DNA of 64,000 nucleotides from CAJMGO01 sp900557305 (GTDB lineage: Bacteria; Bacillota_I; Bacilli_A; RF39; UBA660): positions 1-64,000 of the forward strand of contig CAJMGO010000003.1 of assembly GCA_905212975.1 (NCBI GenBank), in the 5' to 3' direction. The notes beneath the pieces are model-generated. The model saw only the letters and a list, made by a program, of their open reading frames with translations. It made no database searches and was not told the DNA's origin. Numbering within the stretch: the first letter of the stretch is position 1; every line of letters begins with the position of its first letter. The translations under genes and the position numbers were made by a program. This document shows, piece after piece, positions 8,112 through 17,093 of this stretch.

Positions 8112-9848
8112 ATGAGTATAAAAAGTTTATTTTTTAAGAAGAAAAAATTAGAAAAGCCATGGGAAAAGTATTATACAGAAGAGGAATTAAATTTTAAAAT
8201 ACCTAATGTTACTATGTACGATACGTTTGTTGAAAGTACAAAAAAATTTCCAAATAATATTGCATATAGATATTTTTCTAAAAAAGTTAAGTATAAAAAA
8301 ATGTTAAAGCAAATAAATAAATGTTCTAAAGCATTTAACTATTTTGGTATAAAAAAAGGTGATATTGTAACAATTTGTTCTCCTAATATACCACAAGCAT
8401 TGATAAGTGTTTATGCGTTAAATAAATTAGGTGCTATAGCTCATATGATTCATCCTTTATCGGCTGAGGAAGAGATAAAAGATTCTGTTAATGACACTAA
8501 AAGTAAGATTTTATTAATTATTGATATTGATTATGAGAAACTAAAAAATGTAATAGATTCTACTAATTTGGAATATGTTGTAATGTTGTGTGCAGCTGAT
8601 TCCATGAATTTATTTATGCATTTAGGATACAATTTAACAAAAAAAAGAAAATATAAGAGATATCCACATAGAAAACCTTATATGTCATGGAATAAGTTTA
8701 TGAGAAAGAGCTTTAAGAGTAAAAATATTAAATTACCTTATCTTGATAAAAATACTCCAGCAGTTATTTTACATAGTGGTGGTACAAGTGGTAAACCTAA
8801 ATATGTTGTTATAAATAATAGATCTTTTTATGTTTCTGCAATCCAAACAGGTAGTATAGCTTTAAAAAAAATAAAGCCTGGTGATTCTACTCTTGCAATA
8901 ATGCCAAATTTTCATGGTTTTGGTCTTAGTGTTTGTATGCATACACCTTTAACTTTAGGATGCACGACTATTTTAATACCACAATTTGATTCAAAAAAAT
9001 TTGATGTTCTTATGAATAAAACAAAGCCATCAATTGTTCTTGGAGTTCCAACACTATTTGAGGCTTTAATAAATTGTAAAAATATTAAAAATTTAGATTT
9101 GTCTTATTTAAAATATATAGTTAGTGGAGGAGATTCATTAAGCAAATCTTTGGAGGAAAAATTTAATAAATATTTAAAAGAACATAATGCTAATATAAAT
9201 GTAGTACAAGGTTATGGATTAAGTGAGGGGCTTGCCGCTGTTGCACTTTGTTTTGATGATAAATATAAACCAGGTAGTATAGGTATTCCTTTAGCACGTA
9301 ATAGTATTAAAATAATAGATCCTGCTACAAGAGAAGTGGTTCCTTATGGACAAATTGGAGAAATATGCGTTAATGGCCCATCTGTTATGATTGGATATTT
9401 AAATAATGAAAGTGAAACTAATGATGCTTTACAAATGCATGATGATGCTAAAGTATGGTTACATACCGGGGATATGGGACATATGGATGAAGATGGATTT
9501 TTATTTTATGATCAACGAATGAAGAGAATGATAGTTACATCTGGATATAATGTATATCCTTCTCATATAGAAGAGGTTATAGAGAAACATCCTGATGTTT
9601 TGCAATGTACTGTTGTTGGGATGAAACACCCATATAAGATGGAGGTACCTAAAGCTTTTATAGTTTTAAAAGATGGTAAAAATGCTAATATATTTAAAAA
9701 AATAGCTATAAAAGAATATTGTAAGAAAAATTTAGTTCATTATATGTGTCCTTATAAATATGTTTTTAGAAAGGCACTTCCTAAAACAAAATTAGGAAAA
9801 ATTGATTTTAGAAGTTTGCAAGATGATAATGGAGATGATGATGTATAA
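8112..9848 (+). CDS. AMP-forming acyl-CoA/acyl-ACP ligase-like protein
   Basis: A 578-residue ANL-superfamily adenylating enzyme. The P-loop-like motif is HSGGTSGKPK (about 221-230), the core motif YGLSEG and the hinge region LHTGDMGHMDEDGFLFY are intact, and the C-terminal catalytic lysine is probably in KTKLGKIDFR. It would activate a carboxylate, most likely a fatty acid, to acyl-AMP and then a thioester. Sandwiched between two PlsC-like genes with one-base and overlapping junctions, it probably supplies or recycles acyl chains for phospholipid synthesis. The basic N-terminus has no signal peptide. Confidence 0.9.
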   Translation: MSIKSLFFKKKKLEKPWEKYYTEEELNFKIPNVTMYDTFVESTKKFPNNIAYRYFSKKVKYKKMLKQINKCSKAFNYFGIKKGDIVTICSPNIPQALISVYALNKLGAIAHMIHPLSAEEEIKDSVNDTKSKILLIIDIDYEKLKNVIDSTNLEYVVMLCAADSMNLFMHLGYNLTKKRKYKRYPHRKPYMSWNKFMRKSFKSKNIKLPYLDKNTPAVILHSGGTSGKPKYVVINNRSFYVSAIQTGSIALKKIKPGDSTLAIMPNFHGFGLSVCMHTPLTLGCTTILIPQFDSKKFDVLMNKTKPSIVLGVPTLFEALINCKNIKNLDLSYLKYIVSGGDSLSKSLEEKFNKYLKEHNANINVVQGYGLSEGLAAVALCFDDKYKPGSIGIPLARNSIKIIDPATREVVPYGQIGEICVNGPSVMIGYLNNESETNDALQMHDDAKVWLHTGDMGHMDEDGFLFYDQRMKRMIVTSGYNVYPSHIEEVIEKHPDVLQCTVVGMKHPYKMEVPKAFIVLKDGKNANIFKKIAIKEYCKKNLVHYMCPYKYVFRKALPKTKLGKIDFRSLQDDNGDDDV

Positions 9849-10432
9849 AAAAAGAAGGAACATTCTTATATAGGTTTGGAAGATGTATTTTAGGACCTAT
9901 TTTTAGATTTTATTATAATCCTAAAATAATAAATAAACAGGCTATACCGAAGAAGGGACCAATATTAATAGTTGGTAATCATAAACATGTATACGATCAA
10001 TGCTTAACTATAATATCTACTAAAAGAGGTATACATTATATGGCTAAAAAAGAATATTTTGATTCAAAAATGGCTTGGTTTTTTAAGGCTACGGGTTGTA
10101 TATCTGTAGATAGAAGTAAAAAAGATGAAGTGGCAAAAGAGGCAGCTTTAAATATTTTAAAAAGTGGTGGAGCTGTTGGACTTTTTCCAGAGGGAACTAG
10201 AAATAAAACAAAAGAATTTCTTTTACCATTTAAATTTGGAACTGTTTCTATGGCAAAGAAAACTGATGCTACAATAATTCCATTTGGATTAACTGGTGAT
10301 TATAAATTTAGAAGTAAAAATTTAACTGTTAGATTTGGAAAACCGTTTAAAGTAGGAGATATGTCTTTGGAAGAAGCAAATGATAAGTTATATCACGAAA
10401 TAGAAAAACTTATGAAAGAAAATTTAAAATAG
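9838..10432 (+). pseudogene. PlsC-like acyltransferase with a frame break at an A7 run
   Basis: The reading frame is open from 9842 to 10432 and encodes a full PlsC domain, including NHKHVYDQ (catalytic H-x4-D) and FPEGTRN. The first ATG in that frame is at 10040, which lies after the catalytic histidine and would give a dead 130-residue fragment. The natural start is an ATG at 9838/9841 overlapping the ligase stop codon, but it is out of frame unless one base is lost in the A7 run 9847-9853. The gene is therefore broken, or expressed through slippage on the A-run, or started at a non-standard codon. Family assignment is firm; integrity is not. Confidence 0.75.
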
Positions 10433-10439
10433 ATGATGT

Positions 10440-10491
10440 AAAAAGAAAGTCATATAAGAAAGAATTTTATTGTTTTAGTGGCTTTCTTTTT
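10440..10491 (+). terminator. Terminator of the lipid operon
   Basis: A 13-bp stem AAAAAGAAAGTCA (10440-10452) with TGGCTTTCTTTTT (10479-10491), one G-U pair, ending in a T-run. Confidence 0.7.
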
Positions 10492-10552
10492 ATTATTAGT
10501 ATAATTTTATAATTATTTTTGTATTATTTTTAATGTATAAAAGGGAGGTTTT

Positions 10553-11995
10553 ATGAAATATAATTTACAAATTGAATTGTTAGATGAGTGTAATATTGAA
10601 AAAATTTATATAAGTGAAAATGGTGATATTAATAATATCCAATTACTTATTTCGACTGATAAAAATATAGTTGATTTATTATCTAAATCTGGCATTTTAA
10701 AAATGCTAAAAGATATGATTGATGAATATAGTAATGATCCATTAATGATTGAATATTATACTCAACATATTAACAATATTATGAATTCTGATTTTAATAT
10801 AATTGATAATTGCGAATCTATATTAATTTTACCTAATGAATTGGTGCCATCTTATATAGAAAATAATTCTTTTTTTCAGAATAAAAAAATATTTTTAAAT
10901 GAAATTTATTCTGCTAATCGTACATCTTTAAATAAAGTTAAAGATTTATTTGGCTATAATAAAAATATATATGTAAAAGTTAAAGGGAATTATAACTATA
11001 TCTCTATTTTGGATTATGAGAAAACTGTAAATGAAATAGAAAAGATTTCATCTAAAATTGAAAAGTATGATTTAAGTCCTTTGGAACAATTGATTTTTGC
11101 TTATGATTTAGTTAGAGATAGGGTTTATGTTAGGGAATCTGTTGATGAAGATTTTACTAAATCTAGAGATTTAACATCTGTATTACTTGGTGATAAAATT
11201 GTTTGCGTTGGGTATGCTAATATATTAGATAATGTATTACTTAATATTGGATTTAAATCAATGACATATCATATTTGGAATAATAAAAAAAAGTATGGTC
11301 ATATGAGAAATATTATTCATTTAGTAGATGAAAAATATGATATTGATGGAGTTTTTTTTCTTGATGCAACACGTGATAGAAAGAAAGATCCTGATGATTT
11401 AAGTTTTTTGGATTCTTATGAATTTTTTTGCAGAACAAAGATTGATATGGATTATTATGATAATGATAAATTTTTTCCATTAACATTTTTTGGATATGGG
11501 CAAAAATTTATTAGAAATACTCAAATTATAATTAAAGCTAAGGGTTTAGATGGTTTATCTAAATCAATGGTTAAAACTTTAAATCAAATTTCTAATTTTG
11601 TAGATGGAAAAGATATAATTGATCCTTTATTTAATTTAAGTAATCAAAAAAATTTACATTTTGCAAAAAATAAGATTGATATAGATTATGTTCTTGATAG
11701 GTTAAAATATTATGAAAATATATTTTTTCGTAGTACATTATTGCCAACAGTATTTTTGAATGCTTTATATAAAGTGAGAAAACTTGAATATTATGAAAAT
11801 TCTGAAAAATATAAATTTGATTTAGATAGCTTAAAATATATGGTATTAAGTAATATTAATGCTTCAAGAAATATTTTTCTTATGATGTCATATTATAGAA
11901 GTAATAATTTTGAAGATGTTATAAAACAAAATAATATTGAATTAGATATGCAAAGAGTTAAATTAACAAAAATATTAAAGAATATAAAAAAATAA
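10553..11995 (+). CDS. Transglutaminase-like fold protein, function unknown
   Basis: 480 residues, soluble. The middle section resembles the transglutaminase/papain-like superfamily. Cys218 begins a helix in DKIVCVGYANILDNVLL, His250 lies in GHMRNIIHLVDEKYDIDG, and Asp271 in FLDATRD, the usual Cys-His-Asp order and spacing. The N-terminal 150 residues and the C-terminal 200 are unlike anything I recognise; the C-terminal part looks helical. The strong ribosome site GGGAGG precedes the ATG. It stands alone between terminators. A protease or cross-linking role is possible but unproven. Confidence 0.65.
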   Translation: MKYNLQIELLDECNIEKIYISENGDINNIQLLISTDKNIVDLLSKSGILKMLKDMIDEYSNDPLMIEYYTQHINNIMNSDFNIIDNCESILILPNELVPSYIENNSFFQNKKIFLNEIYSANRTSLNKVKDLFGYNKNIYVKVKGNYNYISILDYEKTVNEIEKISSKIEKYDLSPLEQLIFAYDLVRDRVYVRESVDEDFTKSRDLTSVLLGDKIVCVGYANILDNVLLNIGFKSMTYHIWNNKKKYGHMRNIIHLVDEKYDIDGVFFLDATRDRKKDPDDLSFLDSYEFFCRTKIDMDYYDNDKFFPLTFFGYGQKFIRNTQIIIKAKGLDGLSKSMVKTLNQISNFVDGKDIIDPLFNLSNQKNLHFAKNKIDIDYVLDRLKYYENIFFRSTLLPTVFLNALYKVRKLEYYENSEKYKFDLDSLKYMVLSNINASRNIFLMMSYYRSNNFEDVIKQNNIELDMQRVKLTKILKNIKK

Positions 11996-12088
11996 TTGGT
12001 TTAAGTTTTGCGCATTTTATTTTTTTAGAATGTATGTTATAATGAATAATATTATGTGATAATTAATAAAATTTATAAAGGTGATAAT

Positions 12089-12757
12089 ATGAATTATTTT
12101 TTTAGATTTGCTTTTATATTTTTTATTGGTTGTATTATTGGATGGGTTGTTGAATTATTATTTAGAAGAATAACTGCTAAGAAGTGGGTAAATCCTGGAC
12201 TTTTAATAGGACCTTATCTACCAATATATGGTTTTGGTTTATGTACACTTACTGATTTATATTTACTTGTTAGTGATTATAATATTAGTCCTATAATAGT
12301 AATAATTTTTATGGGTATTTGCTTAACACTAATTGAGCTTATAGGTGGGCTTATATTTATTAAGGGCTGTGGTATAAAAATATGGGATTATTCTGATAGA
12401 TGGGGGAATTATAAGGGATTAATATGCCCATTATTTACTCTTATATGGACCTTTATAGGTGCTTTATATTATTATTTTATAGCAAGTAAATTACTTGAAG
12501 CTATAAAATTGTTTGATAATAATATATCTTTTTCATATTTTTTAGGTATATTTTCTGGCGTTTTATTTATAGATATTTTTTATTCTACTAATTTGTTAAA
12601 CAAGATAAAGGAATTTGCTTTTTCTAATAATATTGTAATAAAATTAATTGATTTAAAAAAACATTTAGGATTTAAAATACCTAATTCTTTAAAAGATACT
12701 TTAAATGGTTATAAGGATGGTGCAGATAAAAGTGACAATACTAAATTATATAAATAA
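12089..12757 (+). CDS. CmpB-type multispanning membrane protein (PF06541-like)
   Basis: 222 residues starting at the ATG at 12089, where AAAGGTGAT gives a proper ribosome site; a GTG at 12056 in the same frame has none. About five hydrophobic segments are visible. The N-terminal signature FIGCIIGWVVELLFR followed by WVNPGLLIGPYLPIYGFG is characteristic of the putative ABC transporter permease family CmpB, whose role is poorly known. The extended -10 TGTTATAAT (12035-12043) is the likely promoter. It overlaps the next open frame and is probably co-transcribed with the Mbeg1-like gene. Confidence 0.85.
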   Translation: MNYFFRFAFIFFIGCIIGWVVELLFRRITAKKWVNPGLLIGPYLPIYGFGLCTLTDLYLLVSDYNISPIIVIIFMGICLTLIELIGGLIFIKGCGIKIWDYSDRWGNYKGLICPLFTLIWTFIGALYYYFIASKLLEAIKLFDNNISFSYFLGIFSGVLFIDIFYSTNLLNKIKEFAFSNNIVIKLIDLKKHLGFKIPNSLKDTLNGYKDGADKSDNTKLYK

Positions 12758-13814
12758 ATATGGTGATTTTACATTTTCTGAAAAAGAATTTAATGAAGTA
12801 GATAATATTATTTTTTCTGTACTTACTTATATTGATTTTAATAATGTTGTAGAAAAAGGCTTAGATAAAAAAATAACTATATTTGATGCTATTGATTTAT
12901 ATTTCTCTTTACATAAAAAAAAGTATGATAAAAATGATATATATGCTCGAAAAAAAGCAATTAAAGTATTAGAAGCAATTAAGAATAAAAAAAGATATAA
13001 AGATTTATATTTATATAATTATATTTATATTGGTGATGAGAATCATCAGTTTTGCGCTATTACGGTAGAAGTTAATATTGATTTAATATTTATATCCTTT
13101 GGAGGAACAGATAGTTTAATTAGTGGATGGGAAGAGGATGCACGTATGACATATTTGTTTCCTGTTGAAGCACAAGTTAAGGCCATTAATTATTTGAATG
13201 AATATTCTAAAACTAAGGAAAAAATAATAGTTGGTGGACATTCAAAAGGTGGTAATTTGGCTCTTGTTTCTTCCATGTATTGTACAAGCAGTATAAAAAA
13301 AAGAATAATAAGAATTTATAATAATGATGGACCTGGACTTAAATTAGAACAAATTGAATCACAGGAGTATAAATCTATTTGTCAAAAATTAGTCCATTTA
13401 GTACCTAATTATTCTGTAGTTGGTCTTTTATTGATTAATGAAAAGTATATTACAATAAAAAGTTCTAAAAAAAGTATCTTGGCTCATAATTTTATGACTT
13501 GGAAAGTAAAAGATGATACATTTGAAAGAACTGAATTAAGTAAATTTAGTTTGATTCTTAGTAGAAGTATATCTAATTGGATGGAAAAATATGATAATAC
13601 AGTTAGAAAAAATTTTTTTACAACTCTTTTTGATATATGCAGAGATATTGAATTAAAAGATTTGGGTGAAATGAAAAAAAATAAACTTTTATTTATAAAA
13701 TTAATAAAGAGTGCGAAAAAGATTAATCCGGAAGTTAAAGAAATAGCAAAAGATTTGATTTTGATGATAAATAAATGTAATAAAGAATATAAAAAGGAAG
13801 TAGGAGTAAAATGA
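12732..13814 (+). CDS. Mbeg1-like alpha/beta hydrolase (DUF2974)
   Basis: 360 residues from the GTG at 12732. I choose this start because AAGGATGG lies upstream and because family members begin with a short 'x-N-I-L-D-Y-I' block, here VTILNYINKYGDFTF. The nucleophile elbow GGHSKGGN (Ser171) and the upstream SFGGTDSLISGWEED are typical of this lipase-like family. It is cytoplasmic, with no signal. Its 5' end overlaps the membrane-protein gene and its stop overlaps the start of the next gene (ATGA), so these three are translationally linked. Substrate unknown. Confidence 0.85.
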   Translation: MTILNYINKYGDFTFSEKEFNEVDNIIFSVLTYIDFNNVVEKGLDKKITIFDAIDLYFSLHKKKYDKNDIYARKKAIKVLEAIKNKKRYKDLYLYNYIYIGDENHQFCAITVEVNIDLIFISFGGTDSLISGWEEDARMTYLFPVEAQVKAINYLNEYSKTKEKIIVGGHSKGGNLALVSSMYCTSSIKKRIIRIYNNDGPGLKLEQIESQEYKSICQKLVHLVPNYSVVGLLLINEKYITIKSSKKSILAHNFMTWKVKDDTFERTELSKFSLILSRSISNWMEKYDNTVRKNFFTTLFDICRDIELKDLGEMKKNKLLFIKLIKSAKKINPEVKEIAKDLILMINKCNKEYKKEVGVK

Positions 13815-14257
13815 AGTGCATTATATTAGAAATTATTCCATCTAGTTTTAAGGATGGAGATATAATTCAGTTATCAGCAATAAAAATAAATAATGATGTA
13901 GTTATTGATAGATTTGATTATAGATTAAATGAGAATAAAGTTAAAATTAAGGATTTTTTAAAAATTATTTCTTATGATAAGGATAGTTTTATCTATAAAG
14001 ATAGTTGTGATGAAATAATTGATGATTTTAAAAAATTTATAGAAGATTATAAATTGATTATAATTGATAATGGTTATACAGAATTGTATTTAAAGGATAT
14101 AGATAATAAAAAAGAATATATAAATGATTATTTGAATATTCCTTATACAGAAAATATGATAGATGAATTAATTAAAAAATATAATTTAGAACCATCTAAT
14201 TATATTGTTGATTTATTATTTGAATCAATAATAAATGAGAGTAATAATAAATTATAA
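13811..14257 (+). CDS. Degenerate DEDD exonuclease-like protein
   Basis: A 148-residue acidic protein whose start overlaps the previous stop (ATGA). Its order of segments follows the DnaQ-type exonuclease fold: CIILEIIPS where active enzymes have a D-x-E strand, then DIIQLSAIKINNDVVIDRF (like 'IIEIGAVK..G.vvd.F'), then FKKFIEDYKLIIIDNGYTELY (like 'F..fi.....vahNa.fD..fL'). The catalytic acidic residues are mostly missing, so it is probably inactive or a remote relative. The assignment is inference from pattern only; it could equally be an unrelated small protein. Confidence 0.55.
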   Translation: MKCIILEIIPSSFKDGDIIQLSAIKINNDVVIDRFDYRLNENKVKIKDFLKIISYDKDSFIYKDSCDEIIDDFKKFIEDYKLIIIDNGYTELYLKDIDNKKEYINDYLNIPYTENMIDELIKKYNLEPSNYIVDLLFESIINESNNKL

Positions 14258-14287
14258 TATTTAATATATTTTAATAGGTGATACTAT

Positions 14288-14542
14288 ATGAATATGTTAG
14301 ATTATGTATATGAAATAGATGATTTAATAATTAAAACTTATGTATTAAGACAAGATGATTCAGAATATTATTTGGAAAAATTTAGAAATTATCACTATTC
14401 TATCTTAGGTGATATGATGATATATAAATTAACTTGTAGAGGTTATATTAGTATTGATGAAGCAAAGAAAAAATATAATGTTAGTTGTTTTAATTTAAAA
14501 GAAAAGGTAAAAAAAGTTAAAGTAAAAATAAGAAAGAAATAA
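14288..14542 (+). CDS. Small unknown protein
   Basis: 84 residues with a clear ribosome site (AGGTGATACTAT before the ATG). The protein is rich in tyrosine and lysine, ends in a strongly basic run (KKVKKVKVKIRKK-like), and has no membrane segment. The middle section YISIDEAKKKYNV could be a short helix-turn-helix-like unit, and the basic tail might contact nucleic acid. I do not recognise a family. It sits 30 bases after the exonuclease-like gene, possibly in the same transcript. Confidence 0.6.
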   Translation: MNMLDYVYEIDDLIIKTYVLRQDDSEYYLEKFRNYHYSILGDMMIYKLTCRGYISIDEAKKKYNVSCFNLKEKVKKVKVKIRKK

Positions 14543-14645
14543 TCAGTATTTTAATTATTTAATAAATTCATTTTTTCATAATATGTAGTAAGTACTTTAA
14601 AATTAATTTGATTAATGATATAATTAAAAAGCTTGAGGTGAAAAA

Positions 14646-15143
14646 ATGAATATAGAAAACGATTTGGAATTTATGAATATAGTAAAAAATATACTCGATT
14701 CTGATGATTTTAATAAATTAAGAAATATAGAACATCATGGTACAACAAGATATAATCATTCTATAAAAGTTGCTTATAAATCTTATAGAATGGCAAAACG
14801 TATGAGGTTAGATTATAAGGCGGTAGCAAAAGCTGGTCTTATGCATGATTTCTTTTTAAGTGAGGTTGGAAGAGGTTTTAAAACAAGAATTTTATCTACA
14901 TTTACACATCCAAAAAAAGCATCTAAAAATGCTATGAAATTTGGAATAAGTGATAAGGAAAAAAATATAATAGAATCTCATATGTTCCCATTTTGTTTGA
15001 CACTACCATTGTATTTTGAAAGTTGGATAGTTATTGCTAGTGATAAGTTTATTGGAATGAAAGAGTTTGTTTGTAATTGGAAAAATAATTTTAAATTTGT
15101 AACAAATTTTACTTTCTTAATATTTTTAAGTTTAATAAAATAA
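14646..15143 (+). CDS. HD-domain phosphohydrolase-like protein
   Basis: 165 residues with the metal-binding pattern of HD phosphohydrolases: an N-terminal histidine in TTRYNHSIKVAYKSYRMAK, the HD pair in AGLMHDFFL (about residues 74-75), and a later His in IESHMFPF followed by IVIASDKF, where Asp is the last ligand. Such proteins hydrolyse phosphate esters of nucleotides or related compounds. It is short and resembles the YedJ/YfbR-like small HD proteins of Firmicutes, but the substrate is not readable. Own promoter (TATAAT near 14616), ribosome site GAGGTG, own terminator. Confidence 0.8.
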   Translation: MNIENDLEFMNIVKNILDSDDFNKLRNIEHHGTTRYNHSIKVAYKSYRMAKRMRLDYKAVAKAGLMHDFFLSEVGRGFKTRILSTFTHPKKASKNAMKFGISDKEKNIIESHMFPFCLTLPLYFESWIVIASDKFIGMKEFVCNWKNNFKFVTNFTFLIFLSLIK

Positions 15144-15163
15144 CATGAATTTCATGTTTTTTT
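15142..15163 (+). terminator. Terminator of the HD gene
   Basis: ACATGA/TCATGT inverted repeat followed by seven T, beginning within the stop codon. Confidence 0.7.
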
Positions 15164-15215
15164 CATATAAATGTAAATTTAGTGATATAATGTCTTTAGT
15201 TTGGAGGTAATTATA

Positions 15216-15962
15216 GTGATTACAATTAAAAGTGAACATGAAATTGAATTAATGAGAATTGCGGGTCATATTGTATATGAAGCTCATCAATTTATTAAAC
15301 CTTATATAAAAGAAGGAATAACAACAGAAAAATTAGATAAATTAGTAGAGAGTTTTATAATTAGTAAAGGTGCAACTGCATCTTGTAAAGGGTATGAAGG
15401 ATATCCTAAGGCTATATGTATATCTATAAATGAAGAAGTAGTTCATGGAATACCTGGTAAAAGAAGATTAAAAAATGGTGATATTGTAACTCTTGATATA
15501 TGTGCTTGTTATAAAGGGTATCATGGGGATTCTGCTTGGACTTATGCTGTTGGAAAAATTGATGATAGTAAAAAGAATTTAATGAAATGGACAGAGGAAG
15601 CTTTATATAAGGGGTTAGAACAAGCTAAGCCTGGAAATAGAATAGGAGATATATCTTTTGCCATAGAAGAGTATGCCCATGAACATAAACTTGGAGTAGT
15701 TAAAGAATTAACTGGTCATGGAATAGGAAGCAATTTACATGAAGATCCAGATGTTCCAAATTATGGGATGAAAAATACTGGTCCAAAATTAAAGCCTGGA
15801 ATGTGTATTGCTATAGAACCTATGCTTAATTTAGGTACACCAAATATATATTTACTAGAAGATGATTGGACAATAATTACTCAAGATTATAAACCATCAG
15901 CTCATTTTGAACATACTATTGTAATAACAGAAGATGGATATGAAATTTTAACAAAAGAATAG
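15216..15962 (+). CDS. map: Methionine aminopeptidase, type I
   Basis: Removes the initiator methionine from nascent proteins. 248 residues from the GTG at 15216, supported by GGAGG nine bases upstream and by the usual MAP opening MITIKSEHEIELMR. The five metal ligands of the pita-bread fold are all visible: Asp94, Asp105, His168, Glu201 and Glu232, in DICACYKGYHGDSAW, TGHGIG, EPML and HFEHT. No N-terminal extension or zinc finger is present. Single-gene transcript, with a terminator that overlaps its stop codon and leads straight into the tRNA-Arg promoter. Confidence 0.97.
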   Translation: MITIKSEHEIELMRIAGHIVYEAHQFIKPYIKEGITTEKLDKLVESFIISKGATASCKGYEGYPKAICISINEEVVHGIPGKRRLKNGDIVTLDICACYKGYHGDSAWTYAVGKIDDSKKNLMKWTEEALYKGLEQAKPGNRIGDISFAIEEYAHEHKLGVVKELTGHGIGSNLHEDPDVPNYGMKNTGPKLKPGMCIAIEPMLNLGTPNIYLLEDDWTIITQDYKPSAHFEHTIVITEDGYEILTKE

Positions 15963-15982
15963 CTTTATAAAAGCTTTTTTTT
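15961..15982 (+). terminator. Terminator of map
   Basis: AGCTTT (15961-15966) pairs with AAAGCT (15970-15975), then a T-run. The -10 element of the next tRNA (TATAAT, 15987-15992) follows within five bases. Confidence 0.75.
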
Positions 15983-16000
15983 GTGATATAATTTATTTAT

Positions 16001-16079
16001 GTCCTCGTAGCTCATCAGGATAGAGCACAGACCTCCTAAGTCTGGTTTTGGGGTGGTTCGAGTCCACTCGGGGACACCA
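16001..16079 (+). tRNA. tRNA-Arg (anticodon CCU)
   Basis: A complete cloverleaf: acceptor GTCCTCG pairs with CGGGGAC, anticodon stem CAGAC/GTCTG encloses loop CTCCTAA (anticodon CCT, reading AGG), T-loop TTCGAGT, and CCA is encoded. TATAAT lies nine bases upstream and a terminator hairpin follows. Confidence 0.95.
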
Positions 16080-16091
16080 TTATGAAAATAG

Positions 16092-16120
16092 CCGTTGAAA
16101 TTCAACGGTTTTTATTTTTT
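16092..16120 (+). terminator. Terminator after tRNA-Arg
   Basis: CCGTTG (16092-16097) pairs with CAACGG (16103-16108), then a T-rich run. Bases 16121-16285 contain no recognisable gene. Confidence 0.8.
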
Positions 16121-16298
16121 TAATCTTGCTCATCTAAACAATATTATATATGTTATTAATATACATTTTTAGATTTATAGTTTAATGTGTAAAATTGTAA
16201 TTTAATTTGAATAATTAGTAAAATATTTTATAATAAAGCATATTTATATTTTAGTTGAATATTATTTAAAATGTGATATAATACAAGGAGGAAATGTG

Positions 16299-16562
16299 AT
16301 GGAAATCAATAGTGAGATTAATGATATTATTGGTATGTTACAGTCTCCTATGACTGTTGAATCTATTAAAAGATTAAGTGATTATTCTAGTATTAATGAA
16401 AAGGATGCAATAAATTATATAAATAAATATCATGAAGTACTGGATTTTCAGGTAAGATTTTCAAAGTATGGGATGGATAATATATATATTAATGATGCAA
16501 AAGCTGCAATTATTAATTCTATTATTTTAAATCGTTATAAAGAAAAAAAGTTAGTTATTTAA
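16299..16562 (+). CDS. Small unknown protein, first of a pair
   Basis: 87 residues from the ATG at 16299; AAGGAGG lies seven bases upstream, better spaced for this ATG than for the in-frame GTG at 16296. The protein looks helical, with a segment (SIKRLSDYSSINEKDAINYINKY, about 22-44) that could form a helix-turn-helix-like unit. No membrane segment and no known family. It is followed after 22 bases by another small unknown gene with its own ribosome site, so the pair is probably co-transcribed. Confidence 0.7.
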   Translation: MEINSEINDIIGMLQSPMTVESIKRLSDYSSINEKDAINYINKYHEVLDFQVRFSKYGMDNIYINDAKAAIINSIILNRYKEKKLVI

Positions 16563-16584
16563 TGTAATGAAAGGTGTAGATATT

Positions 16585-17034
16585 ATGGATAAAGTTATAG
16601 CAATGTTTGAAGCAGAGGATAAAATATATTTTGATGGTATACATGAATTTTTGAAAAAATATGATGGGTATAGGTTAGTAATATGTAATGTAACAGAGGA
16701 TGAATTTAATTGTATGGAAGATCAAATTAAAAGTGGATTAAAGAGATTATATGAAAGGTTAAATTCGATACAGAATATTGGATATGATAAATCTAGAGTT
16801 ATAGGATATTATGATACAGATATGATGCAATTAAAGTTTATTAATCCTGAAATTGAACAAATTAATCTTGAAAGTAATGAATTTAAAAATGCAATGAAAG
16901 TATATACAACAGTTAGCTATCATGAGTTAAATAAGTCTTATGGTAATAACGAAGATGAATTAGTTACAAATTATATTAAAGTAAAAAGAAATTTGCCAAG
17001 ATATCATAGACTTCCAATTTCTAAAATAAATTAG
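16585..17034 (+). CDS. Unknown protein, second of the pair
   Basis: 149 residues from the ATG at 16585, chosen because AAAGGTG lies just upstream of it; an earlier in-frame ATG at 16567 has no site. The protein is soluble and mixed alpha/beta, beginning MDKVIAMFEAEDKIYFDGI, with a positively charged C-terminus. I recognise no family and no catalytic motif. It ends 250 bases before the leucine T-box genes and is not part of that unit. Confidence 0.65.
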   Translation: MDKVIAMFEAEDKIYFDGIHEFLKKYDGYRLVICNVTEDEFNCMEDQIKSGLKRLYERLNSIQNIGYDKSRVIGYYDTDMMQLKFINPEIEQINLESNEFKNAMKVYTTVSYHELNKSYGNNEDELVTNYIKVKRNLPRYHRLPISKIN

Positions 17035-17093
17035 TTATTGTAAAAATAAAAATATTATATTATAATAAATATATATTTAAAGGTTATTATAAA

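Noticed and set aside
16121..16285. Possible small RNA or gene after tRNA-Arg
   Set aside because: AT-rich with no start/ribosome pair, no stable hairpin and no promoter-terminator combination beyond those already assigned.
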